This document shows positions 45,163 to 54,281 of a stretch of 64,000 bases of DNA, piece by piece. The notes beneath the pieces were generated by a model. That model was not told the DNA's origin, ran no database searches, and was given only the letters and a program-made list of their open reading frames with translations. Position 1 is the first letter of the stretch. Every line of letters starts with the position of its first letter. Origin of the DNA: Thalassotalea sp. 273M-4. Its GTDB lineage: Bacteria > Pseudomonadota > Gammaproteobacteria > Enterobacterales > Alteromonadaceae. Made by a program: the position numbers and the translations under genes. Location of the stretch: NCBI RefSeq assembly GCF_041410465.1, contig NZ_CP166961.1, positions 2,294,001 to 2,358,000 on the forward strand, read 5' to 3'.

Positions 45163-46503
45163 TTATTTGTTTTCATTCAGGACTCTTGCTGGATGCCACA
45201 GTCTAAAAACATGCAGTTCTAATCGTCCATCATGCTCTTGGACTTGGAACTGCCGTTGAATTGATCTTTCATCATAAAAGTACCCCTCGCCCAAATTGGT
45301 TAATTTCACCCAAGGAAGATTGCGAAAGGACATCCATAATTCATTTTGACGAACTTCTAGCCTAAACTCGCCAAAATCATGTTGCCCAGTCAGGTTAGGT
45401 AAGTCAAATTTGAGTTCATCTTGTTTAACCTTGGCAGCTACAACTCGATGTACCCATTGATAATACTGCTTTAACTCTGGCTCAATACTCTTTGTTTGTA
45501 AAAGTTCAAGAGCAGCCAAATATGCGACATCAAATGCTGAGCTTGCCGTCGTTGGAATATCGGGTGTTATCCCGACACCTTCCTCATACATGGTACGCGT
45601 CACAACGTTTGTCATTTCTATTCTTGGCAGTCTTAGATAAAAATCGCTATTTAAAACGACGGGGTCAAATGCCTTTCCCCCGCCATACGTTCTCTCACCG
45701 ACCACCGTTGCTCGCCCAAAGGCCTTTAAATGATAAGTCACGTGTTCAGCAAGACTGAACGTGGTACCACTGGTTAAAATATATAACGGCTTGGTTGTGT
45801 GTCGACTACCTTGCACACTTGCATCAGTATAAATTTTTGTCTCTAGGTTTTTCCATCGTTCAACCTTGTTGGCAAAGTGCACGGGATCTGGCCCTAAAAA
45901 ATAGCCCAAAAATAAGGGCAAAATGCGACTATTGCCCCCACCATTTCTCCGCAAATCTAAAATAATCACTTGAGCACTGTCGAGAAAACTCATCGCCGCC
46001 TGCCATACCGGCTTACTTTCATCGACAAAACCATCGAAATAACTTATGTCAATATAGCCAACATTACCCTCCAAAATACTCAATTGCTGAATACCAAAAT
46101 TAGCCGCTTGCGATTGGGCTAACCGGCGTTGATAATGTTGTTGGTTTTTTGCATTGGCCTGCAGGCTTGTCGCGGCTTTTTCTCGTAAGCGATACCGGTG
46201 AACATCTTCGGGAGAATAAACAATGCCAATATGGTTATCTGATGATATCTCGCGCAATGCTTTTGAAACAGCCTCCGCAAATGCTTGCTTGTTTTGCAGA
46301 TGTAAAAAGCCTTTTTGGAACTCAACCTCGCTGATTTGTTGCGCTGTTTTTTCGCCAATGGCTTTATCGTAAAACTGCTTTATCAATTTATCCGCCACAC
46401 TTGATAGAGTTTGTTGCTGATAGTGCTTAGCTTCACTGGCACGGGCATGCATTCCGGCAAAGCATAAGGCAACGGTAAGGTAAAAAAACACCAACGTTCT
46501 CAT
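45163..46503 (-). CDS. S41 family peptidase (exported, tail-specific-protease-like)
   Basis: Protein of 446 residues with a signal peptide ending ARASE (about 1-23). An N-terminal helical region (about 30-140) precedes the S41 core: VGYIDISYFDGF, ILDLRRNGGGNSRILPLFL and the nucleophile region TSGTTFSLAEHV, followed by VVGERTYGGGKAFDP. No PDZ domain is visible, so it resembles IRBP-type S41 proteins. A beta-rich C-terminal segment of about 90 residues is unassigned. It starts one base after the stop of a MarR gene and is probably regulated by it. Confidence 0.85.
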   Translation of the reverse strand: MRTLVFFYLTVALCFAGMHARASEAKHYQQQTLSSVADKLIKQFYDKAIGEKTAQQISEVEFQKGFLHLQNKQAFAEAVSKALREISSDNHIGIVYSPEDVHRYRLREKAATSLQANAKNQQHYQRRLAQSQAANFGIQQLSILEGNVGYIDISYFDGFVDESKPVWQAAMSFLDSAQVIILDLRRNGGGNSRILPLFLGYFLGPDPVHFANKVERWKNLETKIYTDASVQGSRHTTKPLYILTSGTTFSLAEHVTYHLKAFGRATVVGERTYGGGKAFDPVVLNSDFYLRLPRIEMTNVVTRTMYEEGVGITPDIPTTASSAFDVAYLAALELLQTKSIEPELKQYYQWVHRVVAAKVKQDELKFDLPNLTGQHDFGEFRLEVRQNELWMSFRNLPWVKLTNLGEGYFYDERSIQRQFQVQEHDGRLELHVFRLWHPARVLNENK

Positions 46504-46504
46504 A

Positions 46505-46993
46505 TTATTCTGCCACCTTAAAGATTCTTTGAGCCAAGCTCTTCATTTTAAAGCTTTGGTTAACTTGCGCCAGTAACGTCATCAAATCCACCCCGAACTC
46601 TTCATTTAAATCTTCAAAAACGTCATTCGCTTTTTTTAGATAAGCAAAAAGAATGGCACTTTGTGCAATACCAAACTCGGTCAGTTGATAGTTGGTTTTT
46701 CGGTTATCTCGCTTATCTTTATGGGCGCTAATGATGTTGAGCTTAAGCAACGCTTTCACTCTCTGAGCCGCCAGTTGATGGGTAATACCGAGCCCTCTTG
46801 CTATATCGAGTAAAGGGGCAGATTGGCGCTCGAAAATAAAGACAACAACAGACGATGATATAACCGGAATAACCAAGCCCATTTGTTCGTATACAGGCTT
46901 AGCTTGCTTTTCGATAAGTGTGGCAAAGTCTAAGGCCAATTTTGGCATAAACGCCTTTTGGGTCAGTTCAGAGGTGAGGTTCGCTTTAGTCAT
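46505..46993 (-). CDS. MarR family transcriptional regulator
   Basis: Winged-helix regulator of 162 residues. The DNA-binding core is DIARGLGITHQLAAQRVKALLKLNII followed by the wing KRDNRKTNYQLTEFG, flanked by dimerisation helices. A near-perfect palindrome lies 19 bp upstream of its start, so autorepression is likely. It forms an operon with the S41 peptidase gene. The ligand is unknown. Confidence 0.87.
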   Translation of the reverse strand: MTKANLTSELTQKAFMPKLALDFATLIEKQAKPVYEQMGLVIPVISSSVVVFIFERQSAPLLDIARGLGITHQLAAQRVKALLKLNIISAHKDKRDNRKTNYQLTEFGIAQSAILFAYLKKANDVFEDLNEEFGVDLMTLLAQVNQSFKMKSLAQRIFKVAE

Positions 46994-47011
46994 AAGATCA
47001 ATTAAAATATA

Positions 47012-47037
47012 TGCAACTTATTGCGCAATATATTGCA
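47012..47037. promoter_or_regulatory. Palindromic operator, probably bound by the adjacent MarR protein
   Basis: The 26-bp element reads TGCAA, four bases, TTGCGCAA, four bases, TTGCA. It is symmetric about its centre except for two mismatched pairs in the spacers. Size and location just upstream of a MarR gene fit the family habit of binding palindromes of about 16-20 bp near its own promoter. Direct binding is inferred. Confidence 0.7.
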
Positions 47038-47310
47038 CACACAACCAAATGTAAAGTTGTATCGTTAAATTTTCGCTCGGCAATAACAATAAAGTCTCAG
47101 TATTTTTGACCTTCATTTGTACCGAGTTTTTTATCTCCCCTGCTCCCTTAGTGAATAACTAATCTGACATTTTTAACCTAGGCATTGATTTTTCGAGTTA
47201 AGTCTTTTCATAAAATGTCTGGCTTGAATTAAAATAATACTCAGCACCAGCAACCTTACCTTAGTCAACGCATTGGCTATAATGATACTTATCAACAGAC
47301 TGGAAACGCT
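47038..47310. other. Intergenic region between the MarR gene and the 180-residue protein gene
   Basis: About 270 AT-rich bases with no gene. It should contain the divergent promoters of the MarR-S41 operon (next to the palindrome) and of the 180-residue protein gene. No terminator or structured element was recognised. Confidence 0.4.
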
Positions 47311-47853
47311 TTGAACCAAAATCAGACTGAAAAATTAGTATTGGAGAGACAAGCAGCCGAGTTGTTTGCAGACTGTTTTGCTAAGCAATTTGGTCGTAAA
47401 TTTCGCTTTGTCTCTCATAATGCTCCGCAAAAACCCGATGTAACCTGCAAGCTCGATAATAGCTTTATCGATTTTGAAATCGCTCACTTGTATGGTTCTC
47501 AAGCTGAGGCACGCCATATTCTTGGCAAATCACTTGACCCTAAAACTCTGCAAGAGCTGTTCGCCCTTGAGCAGCATGGTGATGCTGATGAACGTTTAGT
47601 TACGGCGTTAAATCGTATTTTGGATAACAAATCAACCAAGCAATATGACAGTCATCACGTTTGGCTAGTGATTCGAAATGCTAACCCTTTATGGTCTAAA
47701 GAAAATGTTTTAACGAACGTGAATAAAATATGCGTGCCGCAAAAACACCCATTTGAGCAGATATGGTTAATCGCTGATTTTGAAGGTAAAACGGGTCTTA
47801 TCCCCCTATTAGCCAATCCCCATGGCTGTATCAATGAAACGAACCCATCTTGA
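47311..47853 (+). CDS. Uncharacterised soluble protein (180 aa, TTG start)
   Basis: Family not recognised. The frame has no ATG; TTG at 47311 is preceded by GGAA at 5-6 nt and is the best start. The product is soluble and mixed alpha/beta, without signal peptide or membrane span. PDVTCKLDNSFIDFEIAHLYG contains a PD ... D-x-E arrangement faintly like a PD-(D/E)xK nuclease core, but the expected Lys is absent (EIA), so this is weak. Trp and Ile strands near the end (HVWLVIRNANPLW, QIWLIADFEG) look structured. Monocistronic. Base composition resembles the neighbours. Confidence 0.6.
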   Translation: MNQNQTEKLVLERQAAELFADCFAKQFGRKFRFVSHNAPQKPDVTCKLDNSFIDFEIAHLYGSQAEARHILGKSLDPKTLQELFALEQHGDADERLVTALNRILDNKSTKQYDSHHVWLVIRNANPLWSKENVLTNVNKICVPQKHPFEQIWLIADFEGKTGLIPLLANPHGCINETNPS

Positions 47854-48109
47854 TTAATTTAATATGTTATTTCCTACTGCCAAAACTTATCTACAAGCTA
47901 TTGACGATAACAATTAAAAAAAAGGAGGAAGTTGGGTGTTAACTAGCGTTCGTTAAAATACCCCCATTTAAACGGCACAACGATGAAATAAGACTTTACA
48001 TCAATGAAAATTTTACCTTCCTCACGATAGATTTTACTGAGTGCGCTATAGTTTAAGGTAGTGTTAACGTGCTTAACTACATTTAAGTTTCTCGCGACGA
48101 GGAGTTCTT

Positions 48110-49510
48110 ATGGCAACAATCACCTGCTATGGCGCGGCTCAAGAAGTAACCGGTTCTTGTCATTTACTCCATACTTCAAATACTCACATATTACTCGATT
48201 GTGGGTTACATCAAGGCAACCGTAGCCATCGACATTTAGAAGCCGAATCATTCGATTTTAATCCCGCCAGTCTAGACGCCGTGATTCTTTCTCATGCTCA
48301 CCTAGATCACAGCGGCCGATTACCAATGCTGGTGCATCAAGGCTTTCAAGGACCTATTTATTGTACCCAAGCCACCGCTCAACTATTGCCGATTATGTTA
48401 ATGGACTCGTATAGCTTGTATCGAAATGACTTAAAGCGAATTAATCGAAAAAATCAACGACAGGGAAAATCTATTATTAATGAAGCCTATACCGTCGATG
48501 ACATTGATACGGTACTCGAACTTTGTCGCCCTAAGGCTTACAAACAAAGTTTTTCAATAAATGAACATATCAAAGTCGTGTTATTTGATGCTGGTCATAT
48601 CCTCGGCTCCGCGATAACTCGAATAACAATAAACGAGAGAGAGAGCGAAAAAACTTTGGTTTACAGTGGTGACTTAGGCAAACACGGCACTCTCTTGATG
48701 AAAGATCCTGAAATTATTCAACAAGCTGATATTGTAATGATGGAAGGGACCTACGGGGATAGAAATCATCGCGATTTAACCGATACTATGGGTCAATTTA
48801 AGCAAATTTTAGCCGATGCCTATCAAAGAAACGGTAATGTTTTATTGCCTGCGTTTGCCGTTGGCCGAACCCAAGAATTACTCCTCTACTTAGGTAAATT
48901 GCAACGCAATAACGAGTTAGATGACTGGACCATATTTTTAGATAGTCCAATGGCAATAGAAGTCACCCATGTTTACGATCAATGGCTTACAAGTCTAGAT
49001 TGTGAGGGCGTTCAAGCATTATGTGAAGGGGATGCGACGCTATTAAAAAATTTTATTTCTTCATTACACTTGACCATTGAAGCCGAGCATTCAATGGCCA
49101 TTAATAAGATTAAAAACCACGCCATTATCATTGCCGGCAGTGGCATGTGTACCGGCGGCCGTATTACTCACCATTTTAAGCATCGCATTTGGGATAAACG
49201 CAACACCATTATTTTTGTCGGCTATCAAGCACAGAGTACACCTGGCAGAGCCATTGTTGATGGGGCCAAATACATCAAACTGTTTGGCGAAAGCTTACAA
49301 GTTAATGCCAGTATTGAAACCCTTGGTGGTTTTTCTGCCCATGCTGGTCAACAAGGTCTTCTCAATTGGCTAGGTCATTTTAGCCCTACGCCAAGGGTTG
49401 TTTTGGTGCACGGGGAAGCCAATGCTTTAGATATTTTAAGCGAAAAAATTTGGCAACAATTTAAGGTACAACCAGAGATCCCTGCAAAAGGCCAAGTAGT
49501 GGCATTTTAA
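48110..49510 (+). CDS. Beta-CASP metallo-hydrolase, RNA-processing type
   Basis: MBL-fold protein of 466 residues. The metal-binding motif is SHAHLDHSGRLP, with further His/Asp ligands in FDAGHILGSA and YSGDLGKHG. The beta-CASP insertion (PAFAVGRTQELL, about 240-390) and the C-terminal RNA-specificity motif FVGYQAQSTPGR are typical of prokaryotic CPSF-73-like proteins. Exact RNA or other substrate is unknown; in bacteria this group (YsxX/UPF0036-like and exo-type relatives) is poorly studied. Start ATG follows GGAG at 7 nt. Monocistronic. Confidence 0.85.
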   Translation: MATITCYGAAQEVTGSCHLLHTSNTHILLDCGLHQGNRSHRHLEAESFDFNPASLDAVILSHAHLDHSGRLPMLVHQGFQGPIYCTQATAQLLPIMLMDSYSLYRNDLKRINRKNQRQGKSIINEAYTVDDIDTVLELCRPKAYKQSFSINEHIKVVLFDAGHILGSAITRITINERESEKTLVYSGDLGKHGTLLMKDPEIIQQADIVMMEGTYGDRNHRDLTDTMGQFKQILADAYQRNGNVLLPAFAVGRTQELLLYLGKLQRNNELDDWTIFLDSPMAIEVTHVYDQWLTSLDCEGVQALCEGDATLLKNFISSLHLTIEAEHSMAINKIKNHAIIIAGSGMCTGGRITHHFKHRIWDKRNTIIFVGYQAQSTPGRAIVDGAKYIKLFGESLQVNASIETLGGFSAHAGQQGLLNWLGHFSPTPRVVLVHGEANALDILSEKIWQQFKVQPEIPAKGQVVAF

Positions 49511-49582
49511 ATTCGTTAAGATAGACAAAGTTTGAAAGGGCAAAAGAGAGCATCAACAAGCCTATAACCCACTGTTGCAAAA

Positions 49583-49753
49583 TTAACGTTGGTGTTGTTT
49601 ATTATCTCGACTATCGTTTCGATGTTTTCGATGTCTTCGACAGCGCTCAGAGCAATATTTCACTTCATCCCAATCTCTTTGCCATTTTTTACGCCAAGAA
49701 AAAGAACGCTGGCAAAAGCAACATATTTTGCTCGGCAAATCCGCTTTTTTCAT
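49583..49753 (-). CDS. DUF2256 family zinc-ribbon-like protein (56 aa)
   Basis: Small Cys-rich protein. The family pattern DLPSKICCFCQRSFSWRKKWQ ... VKYCSERCRRHRK (parts shown) contains the C-x2-C and C-x3-C pairs expected to bind zinc. The ATG at 49753 has GAGAG 4-8 nt upstream and gives the usual short length. The frame is open 32 codons further upstream with no support. DUF2256 genes often lie near deoxyribodipyrimidine photolyases; none is in this window. Confidence 0.8.
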   Translation of the reverse strand: MKKADLPSKICCFCQRSFSWRKKWQRDWDEVKYCSERCRRHRKHRNDSRDNKQHQR

Positions 49754-50047
49754 CTCGCTCTCACAGGTCATTGTACATGACGTTGACTTTTTGTCTCCCA
49801 CTGACTCTTTTTGCGCCAAAACCAGAGCAAACCGGCGGCTTGCATACATATCGCTTTAACCATACGTTTGCTATTTTAACTGATTAAGGTGTGAGAATTA
49901 CGGATTTGACAAAAAAATAGTTCAACTTGATGAACATAACAAATGTTAACGATGGTTTCGTTTAGATTATTTAAAACGTAAAGAAGTATTGAGTTTAAAT
50001 GCCCAGAAAAGCACTGCGCTTTACTGATTCATCGAGTCTTTATTATT

Positions 50048-50270
50048 TTACTTTTTGATTTGACTCATAACATCCTGCAATTTTGCTCGACTAACAGCCA
50101 CCCTCTTATTGTCGGATAAAATGACCTCTCCCTGGCGCCCGACTTTTTCGATGTCCTTTAATATAGCGATAGGAGCAAACAACGCGCTGCCAATAACACC
50201 GGTTACTAAAAGTTGTTGCCACTGACTTAATCGGTGGCAAAGATCCCACTTAGCAAAATAGATTGTTAAT
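50048..50270 (-). pseudogene. Remnant of a membrane-linked LytTR-type regulator (C-terminal part)
   Basis: The minus-strand frame ending at 50048 has no start codon but reads a hydrophobic stretch (LLVTGVIGSALFAPIAIL) followed by VGRQGEVILSDNKRVAVSRA and ends QDVMSQIKK. The last part resembles the end of a LytTR DNA-binding domain, where a Lys-Asn/Asp-Gly-like turn precedes V-P/A-V-S-R. With no N-terminus, and a stop upstream near 50272, it looks like a truncated gene. The family assignment is tentative. Confidence 0.35.
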
Positions 50271-50304
50271 TACCCAATAAACAAACAGTGATCGGTGCAA
50301 TTAG

Positions 50305-50424
50305 AAGCGCTATACCAGCATTACAAACATTGATTTAAACAGCGAAGATAACGCTGTCGGAAAAATTTCGAATTTAGATTATCAGCCAACCAGCTTACAA
50401 TTAGGTTTTGTTTATACGTTTTAA
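50305..50424 (+). pseudogene. Remnant of an outer-membrane protein gene (C-terminal end)
   Basis: Forty open codons ending in YQPTSLQLGFVYTF and TAA at 50422. The alternating hydrophobic pattern with a terminal Phe is the signature of the last strand of an outer-membrane beta-barrel. An in-frame TAG at 50302 lies directly upstream and no start codon or ribosome site is present. With the LytTR-like remnant it fills much of the 49754-50499 gap; the remaining bases hold nothing that I recognise. Confidence 0.4.
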
Positions 50425-50499
50425 ACCAAGCAAAAGCACATACATTGGCTTTTTCAAGGTAAGGCTATGTATGTGCATTTAAATAAAGCCATCGTATTT

Positions 50500-51450
50500 T
50501 TATAATTTCGTATACTTGGCGAGCGTTGTCATAACATCGAGTGCTATGTGCTTATCACTGGCATATAGTACCCCAAATTTGTGCATATAAAGAGAATCGG
50601 TCGGATTTAAGATTAGATCTACACCGTGCATATCAGAGTGGTACGCAGTTGCCGCTTTAAATAATGCTGAGGTCGCAGCAAAATCCCAAACACTACCGCC
50701 ACCTTCCGATTGTTTAGGTAATTTAAAATAACACGCCGGCGCGTTTTCTAAGACACTGAGCGCATTCATGACCGCCCCATATTGACTGACGATCTTTATC
50801 TTATCAAAACCTCGCGCCTTAAAGCGGTCAGTCAATAAACTCACGATATCATTAAAGCGTGCATGAGATTGAAAACTGCGATCCACATACAGGTGCAAAA
50901 TACGTTCACTTTTTGTCTTATGTTTAGCCATGGAGCTAGATAAGCGCGGCTGCCACAAAGCGTTATTTTTTAATAAAAGAATCTGTTTATTAAAGCCATT
51001 GTCAGTGGCAATGCTTTGATACAGAATTTGCCTAACCGGATCATAGACCACGCCTAACAATGCCTGGCCATTTTGCGCAACTAAGGCAATAGAGACCGCA
51101 TAGCCAGGTATGTTTTCAATAAACGCTAAAGTGCCATCAAGCGGATCTACGCACCAAAAGTAAGGCTTAGTTAATCTCGGATGGGCTCCATTTGAGTGTT
51201 GAGAGGCACTTTCTTCTCCTAAAAAAGCGAGGTGATATTTGCCGCTGATTTCCTTCAGTGCTTGATAAATAATGTCCTCACAAACCAAGTCTACTTGCGT
51301 AACAACTTGAGATGCCAGACTGCTACCACTGTCTTTGTGAAGGACTTTTAGCGTATCTCGCTGTGCTTCAGCAATATAGCGCCCCGCTTTCACCGCGGCG
51401 TCACTGGCGGCATTGAGTAAGCTTTTAAGCTGTTCATGAGTGAATACCAT
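50500..51450 (-). CDS. Inositol monophosphatase family protein
   Basis: Metal-dependent phosphatase fold (about 316 residues). Metal-site motifs are FLGEESA, DPLDGTLAFIENIPGYAVSIAL (first part) and GGGSVWDFAATSALF. These are shared by inositol monophosphatases and CysQ-type bisphosphate nucleotidases; which substrate applies cannot be decided. I use the ATG at 51450, 9 bp after the stop of the upstream gene. A TTG further upstream would overlap that gene by 10 bp. The long insertion around residues 180-220 is unusual. Confidence 0.8.
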   Translation of the reverse strand: MVFTHEQLKSLLNAASDAAVKAGRYIAEAQRDTLKVLHKDSGSSLASQVVTQVDLVCEDIIYQALKEISGKYHLAFLGEESASQHSNGAHPRLTKPYFWCVDPLDGTLAFIENIPGYAVSIALVAQNGQALLGVVYDPVRQILYQSIATDNGFNKQILLLKNNALWQPRLSSSMAKHKTKSERILHLYVDRSFQSHARFNDIVSLLTDRFKARGFDKIKIVSQYGAVMNALSVLENAPACYFKLPKQSEGGGSVWDFAATSALFKAATAYHSDMHGVDLILNPTDSLYMHKFGVLYASDKHIALDVMTTLAKYTKL

Positions 51451-51458
51451 AACTGGAT

Positions 51459-52523
51459 TTACCCCCAACCGTCTGCACTTTGAGATAAGGCACTAAGGGC
51501 AATGTCAGTTTGTTGCTTACAATAACCTCCAATTTTCCAATGCCCAGGCTTCCAACCCGTTAAAAAACGATGAAAGTCAGCCCACGCCATCGGGTATAAA
51601 GAACGCCAATTGGCGATCACGTCATTAGCGTTAACCTGGGGCTGGAAGTGTGCTAAAGCAATGCGCAATTGCTTAAAGTAAAAATCAACGAAGCTTGATG
51701 CCTCAAGTTGTAAACGGGTATCTGGCATCACACTGCTTAATAACAACATCAAATCTTTCACCCCAGGCCCTTGCCCAACATATTGAAAGTCAACAGCAGC
51801 GGCGTGTTCATTACATTCACTGAAACAAAAGTTTGCCAGTTTGGCATCACCATGAATAATACATTGATAGGGCGATAAACGAAGCCTTTCATCGATGGCC
51901 TTGGCGGCCCTTTTTAACGTTAAATCTGTGATCGCTTGCCATTCATCTGGGCGAGTTTCGAGATGCCAATAACCGCCCACAGCCCATAACCCAGAAACGG
52001 GAAATGACAATGTTTTTGCGTGCAGTAAAGTAAGCCAGCGAATACAACTTTTTATTTGTCGATGGCTTGGCCTATCATCTTTTCCTAGGGTAAAACGCTG
52101 AGGGAAATTAGGCGCTAAATCCTCTAAAGCCAATATCATCCCCTGCTCTGAACTCTCCGAGTAGACAAGCTTAGGGAAATACATAGCCGACATTGCTATT
52201 GCCCCTGTATTTCTGGCATTGAGTTTCTCCCCAAATTGGCGATACCAATTGAATTCAACTTGGTAAGATTTTCGTTTGCGTTGCTCTGAAAATGTTGAAT
52301 GCCAACCATAAGGATGCTCACTGCCAGCCTGAAAATCTATTTTTTTTACCACCACTGAACATGTCTTTGGGGTAAAAGAAATGTCATTGTTCAATTGTAA
52401 AGTCAACCGAACCAGTTCGCCTTTTCCGGCCCAAAGCGATTGCATAGGTTCGATATTGATTATTTTTTCGCACAGCAATGCATCACATAAAGCCTGTTGC
52501 TGTAATGGGGTCAGAATATTCAT
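51459..52523 (-). CDS. APH/EcKinase-like phosphotransferase
   Basis: Kinase-like fold of 354 residues. Brenner-type catalytic motif HGDAKLANFCFSE, then a metal-binding Asp in AVDFQYVGQGPGVKDL. These signatures occur in choline, ethanolamine, aminoglycoside and ecdysteroid-kinase-like (DUF1679) proteins. It probably phosphorylates a small hydroxyl compound. The phosphatase-fold gene follows at 8 bp, so the two may act on the same or linked metabolites. This is not an antibiotic-resistance call. Confidence 0.75.
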   Translation of the reverse strand: MNILTPLQQQALCDALLCEKIINIEPMQSLWAGKGELVRLTLQLNNDISFTPKTCSVVVKKIDFQAGSEHPYGWHSTFSEQRKRKSYQVEFNWYRQFGEKLNARNTGAIAMSAMYFPKLVYSESSEQGMILALEDLAPNFPQRFTLGKDDRPSHRQIKSCIRWLTLLHAKTLSFPVSGLWAVGGYWHLETRPDEWQAITDLTLKRAAKAIDERLRLSPYQCIIHGDAKLANFCFSECNEHAAAVDFQYVGQGPGVKDLMLLLSSVMPDTRLQLEASSFVDFYFKQLRIALAHFQPQVNANDVIANWRSLYPMAWADFHRFLTGWKPGHWKIGGYCKQQTDIALSALSQSADGWG

Positions 52524-52667
52524 AACGTTTTAATACTTTTCTATTGCTCGGCTATAACTGTGTCAAGTTATTGTATCTTTGTTTATGACCTCTTGGAAAA
52601 AAATACTGGATGATAAACAAAAACATAATAAGATAGGTATCTATGATAAAAAAAGTAAAAACATAAA

Positions 52668-53519
52668 ATGGCTGATTATAACAATTCTTTACTCTCGTTA
52701 TTGCCCCGTCTAAACAAAGCTTTAAAGTGGGGGCTTTTATCCACTACCCTGTTTTCTATAACGGCCATGGCATCAACATTTAACATTGATGATGTCAGCC
52801 TTGACTATGAAATCTACGGCCAAGGGCAGCCGTTATTGTTATTGCACGGCGGTGGTGGTTCTAAAGAGTCTATGCAGCTTTTTATTGACCAGTTTGCCAA
52901 ACATTTTCAAGTCATTGCCCTTGATTCAAGAGAGCAAGGAAGAAGCTCTATAAGCTCAAAGCCACTGAGTTATCAGCGCATGACCCAAGACACATTGGCC
53001 TTGCTTGATCATTTACACCTTAATGCTGTTAATGTTATTGGCTACAGTGATGGCGGCATTATCGGCCTGCTTATGGCAATCCAACAACCTAACAGGGTTA
53101 AAAAATTAAGCGCCATTGCAACAAACTACCACTGGAATATTTCAGCCGAATCCGTTAACAGTTTACAAGCTTGGCGCGACGACATGCTTGCGACCCCAAT
53201 AAGTGATTGGCCAACTGATATTATTGAGCTGTTCAGCCAGTTTGGCAAACAACCTGCAGATGCCTACCACGTCTATAAAGATTTGTTTGACTTATGGTTA
53301 ACCCAACCTCAGATGCTCCTAACCGATTTTCAAAAAATAAACGCAGAGGTTTTGTATGTCGTGGGAGATAGCGACGATATAACGGTTGAGCACACCACAG
53401 ACATGTTCCGTCATACGCCAAGCGCACAATTATTTGTGCTGCCAGCGACTGGCCATAATGTCATTAACGAACAGTCCAAATTACTAAACCTAGTGCTTAG
53501 CGATTTTCTCCTTGAGTAA
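52668..53519 (+). CDS. Alpha/beta hydrolase (exported or membrane-anchored)
   Basis: Protein of 283 residues with an N-terminal hydrophobic stretch (ALKWGLLSTTLFSITAMAS, about 18-36) that may be a signal peptide. The hydrolase core has an oxyanion loop LLLHGGGGS, the nucleophile elbow GYSDGG with Ser127, an acid Asp probably in VVGDSDDIT and His in ATGHNV. Substrate is unknown. Divergent from the phosphotransferase gene and alone on its strand. Confidence 0.82.
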   Translation: MADYNNSLLSLLPRLNKALKWGLLSTTLFSITAMASTFNIDDVSLDYEIYGQGQPLLLLHGGGGSKESMQLFIDQFAKHFQVIALDSREQGRSSISSKPLSYQRMTQDTLALLDHLHLNAVNVIGYSDGGIIGLLMAIQQPNRVKKLSAIATNYHWNISAESVNSLQAWRDDMLATPISDWPTDIIELFSQFGKQPADAYHVYKDLFDLWLTQPQMLLTDFQKINAEVLYVVGDSDDITVEHTTDMFRHTPSAQLFVLPATGHNVINEQSKLLNLVLSDFLLE

Positions 53520-53740
53520 TTATTCATAACCCCAAATAGCAATAAAACAGATAAAATTTAGTAAGATAGAAAACTTGAATAAACATTTATCGCCGATAAG
53601 CTAAGGGGTTTGATCTTACTTTTTTGTCTTTAGCTTTGACGTATTTTGTTAACACAACATAGGTTGTTGCCCCTTTTAGGGTGCAATTTTTTCTCTTTAA
53701 TGTTAAATATAATGAAAAACTTAGGTGAAGGAAGCAAACA

Positions 53741-54139
53741 ATGCGAATTTTACACACCATGATCCGCGTAGGAGACTTGGACCGCTCAATTAAATTTTAT
53801 CAAGATGTTCTAGGCATGCGCCTATTAAAAAAATCAGACAATGAACAGTACCAATATACATTGGCGTTTCTTGGTTACGATGATATCGAGCATTCAGCGG
53901 TTATTGAGCTGACGTATAATTGGGGCGTAGAAAGCTACGACTTAGGCAATGCATTTGGTCATATAGCCATTGAAGTAGATAATGTTTACCAAGCTTGTGA
54001 CAAAATTCGAGATTTAGGGGGCGTTATCTCAAGAGAACCTGGCCCAGTTAAAGGTGGATCAACCGAAATCGCCTTTGTTAAAGACCCCGACGGTTACGCG
54101 ATTGAGTTAATTCAAGCCAAAGAAGACTTCGATCTTTAA
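53741..54139 (+). CDS. gloA: Lactoylglutathione lyase (glyoxalase I) GloA
   Basis: Converts methylglyoxal-glutathione hemithioacetal to S-lactoylglutathione. The 132-residue product has [26 protein letters not shown], quoted in part, with metal ligands in HTM, the Glu of IELTYN, the His of FGHIAIEV and the Glu in YAIELIQ. This arrangement and length match the Ni2+-type bacterial enzyme. A terminator follows. Confidence 0.96.
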   Translation: MRILHTMIRVGDLDRSIKFYQDVLGMRLLKKSDNEQYQYTLAFLGYDDIEHSAVIELTYNWGVESYDLGNAFGHIAIEVDNVYQACDKIRDLGGVISREPGPVKGGSTEIAFVKDPDGYAIELIQAKEDFDL

Positions 54140-54142
54140 CCG

Positions 54143-54172
54143 CAAAACCCGGTGTTTCTCACCGGGTTTTTA
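54143..54172 (+). terminator. Terminator of gloA
   Basis: Stem AAAACCCGGTG / CACCGGGTTTT with loop TTTCT, then T-rich sequence, immediately after the stop codon. Confidence 0.9.
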
Positions 54173-54281
54173 CTTTCTTGGCGTTTTATTGTTAAAAAAT
54201 GTGTATCATCCGTTTAACAATCTTGTGCAATCATGTAAATTAATGCCCAAATTACTATGATGACAATAAGAAGTTAATCCG

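Noticed and set aside
51459..52523. Aminoglycoside resistance gene
   Set aside because: The phosphotransferase motif is shared by many metabolic kinases, and the pairing with an IMPase-type gene argues for metabolism.
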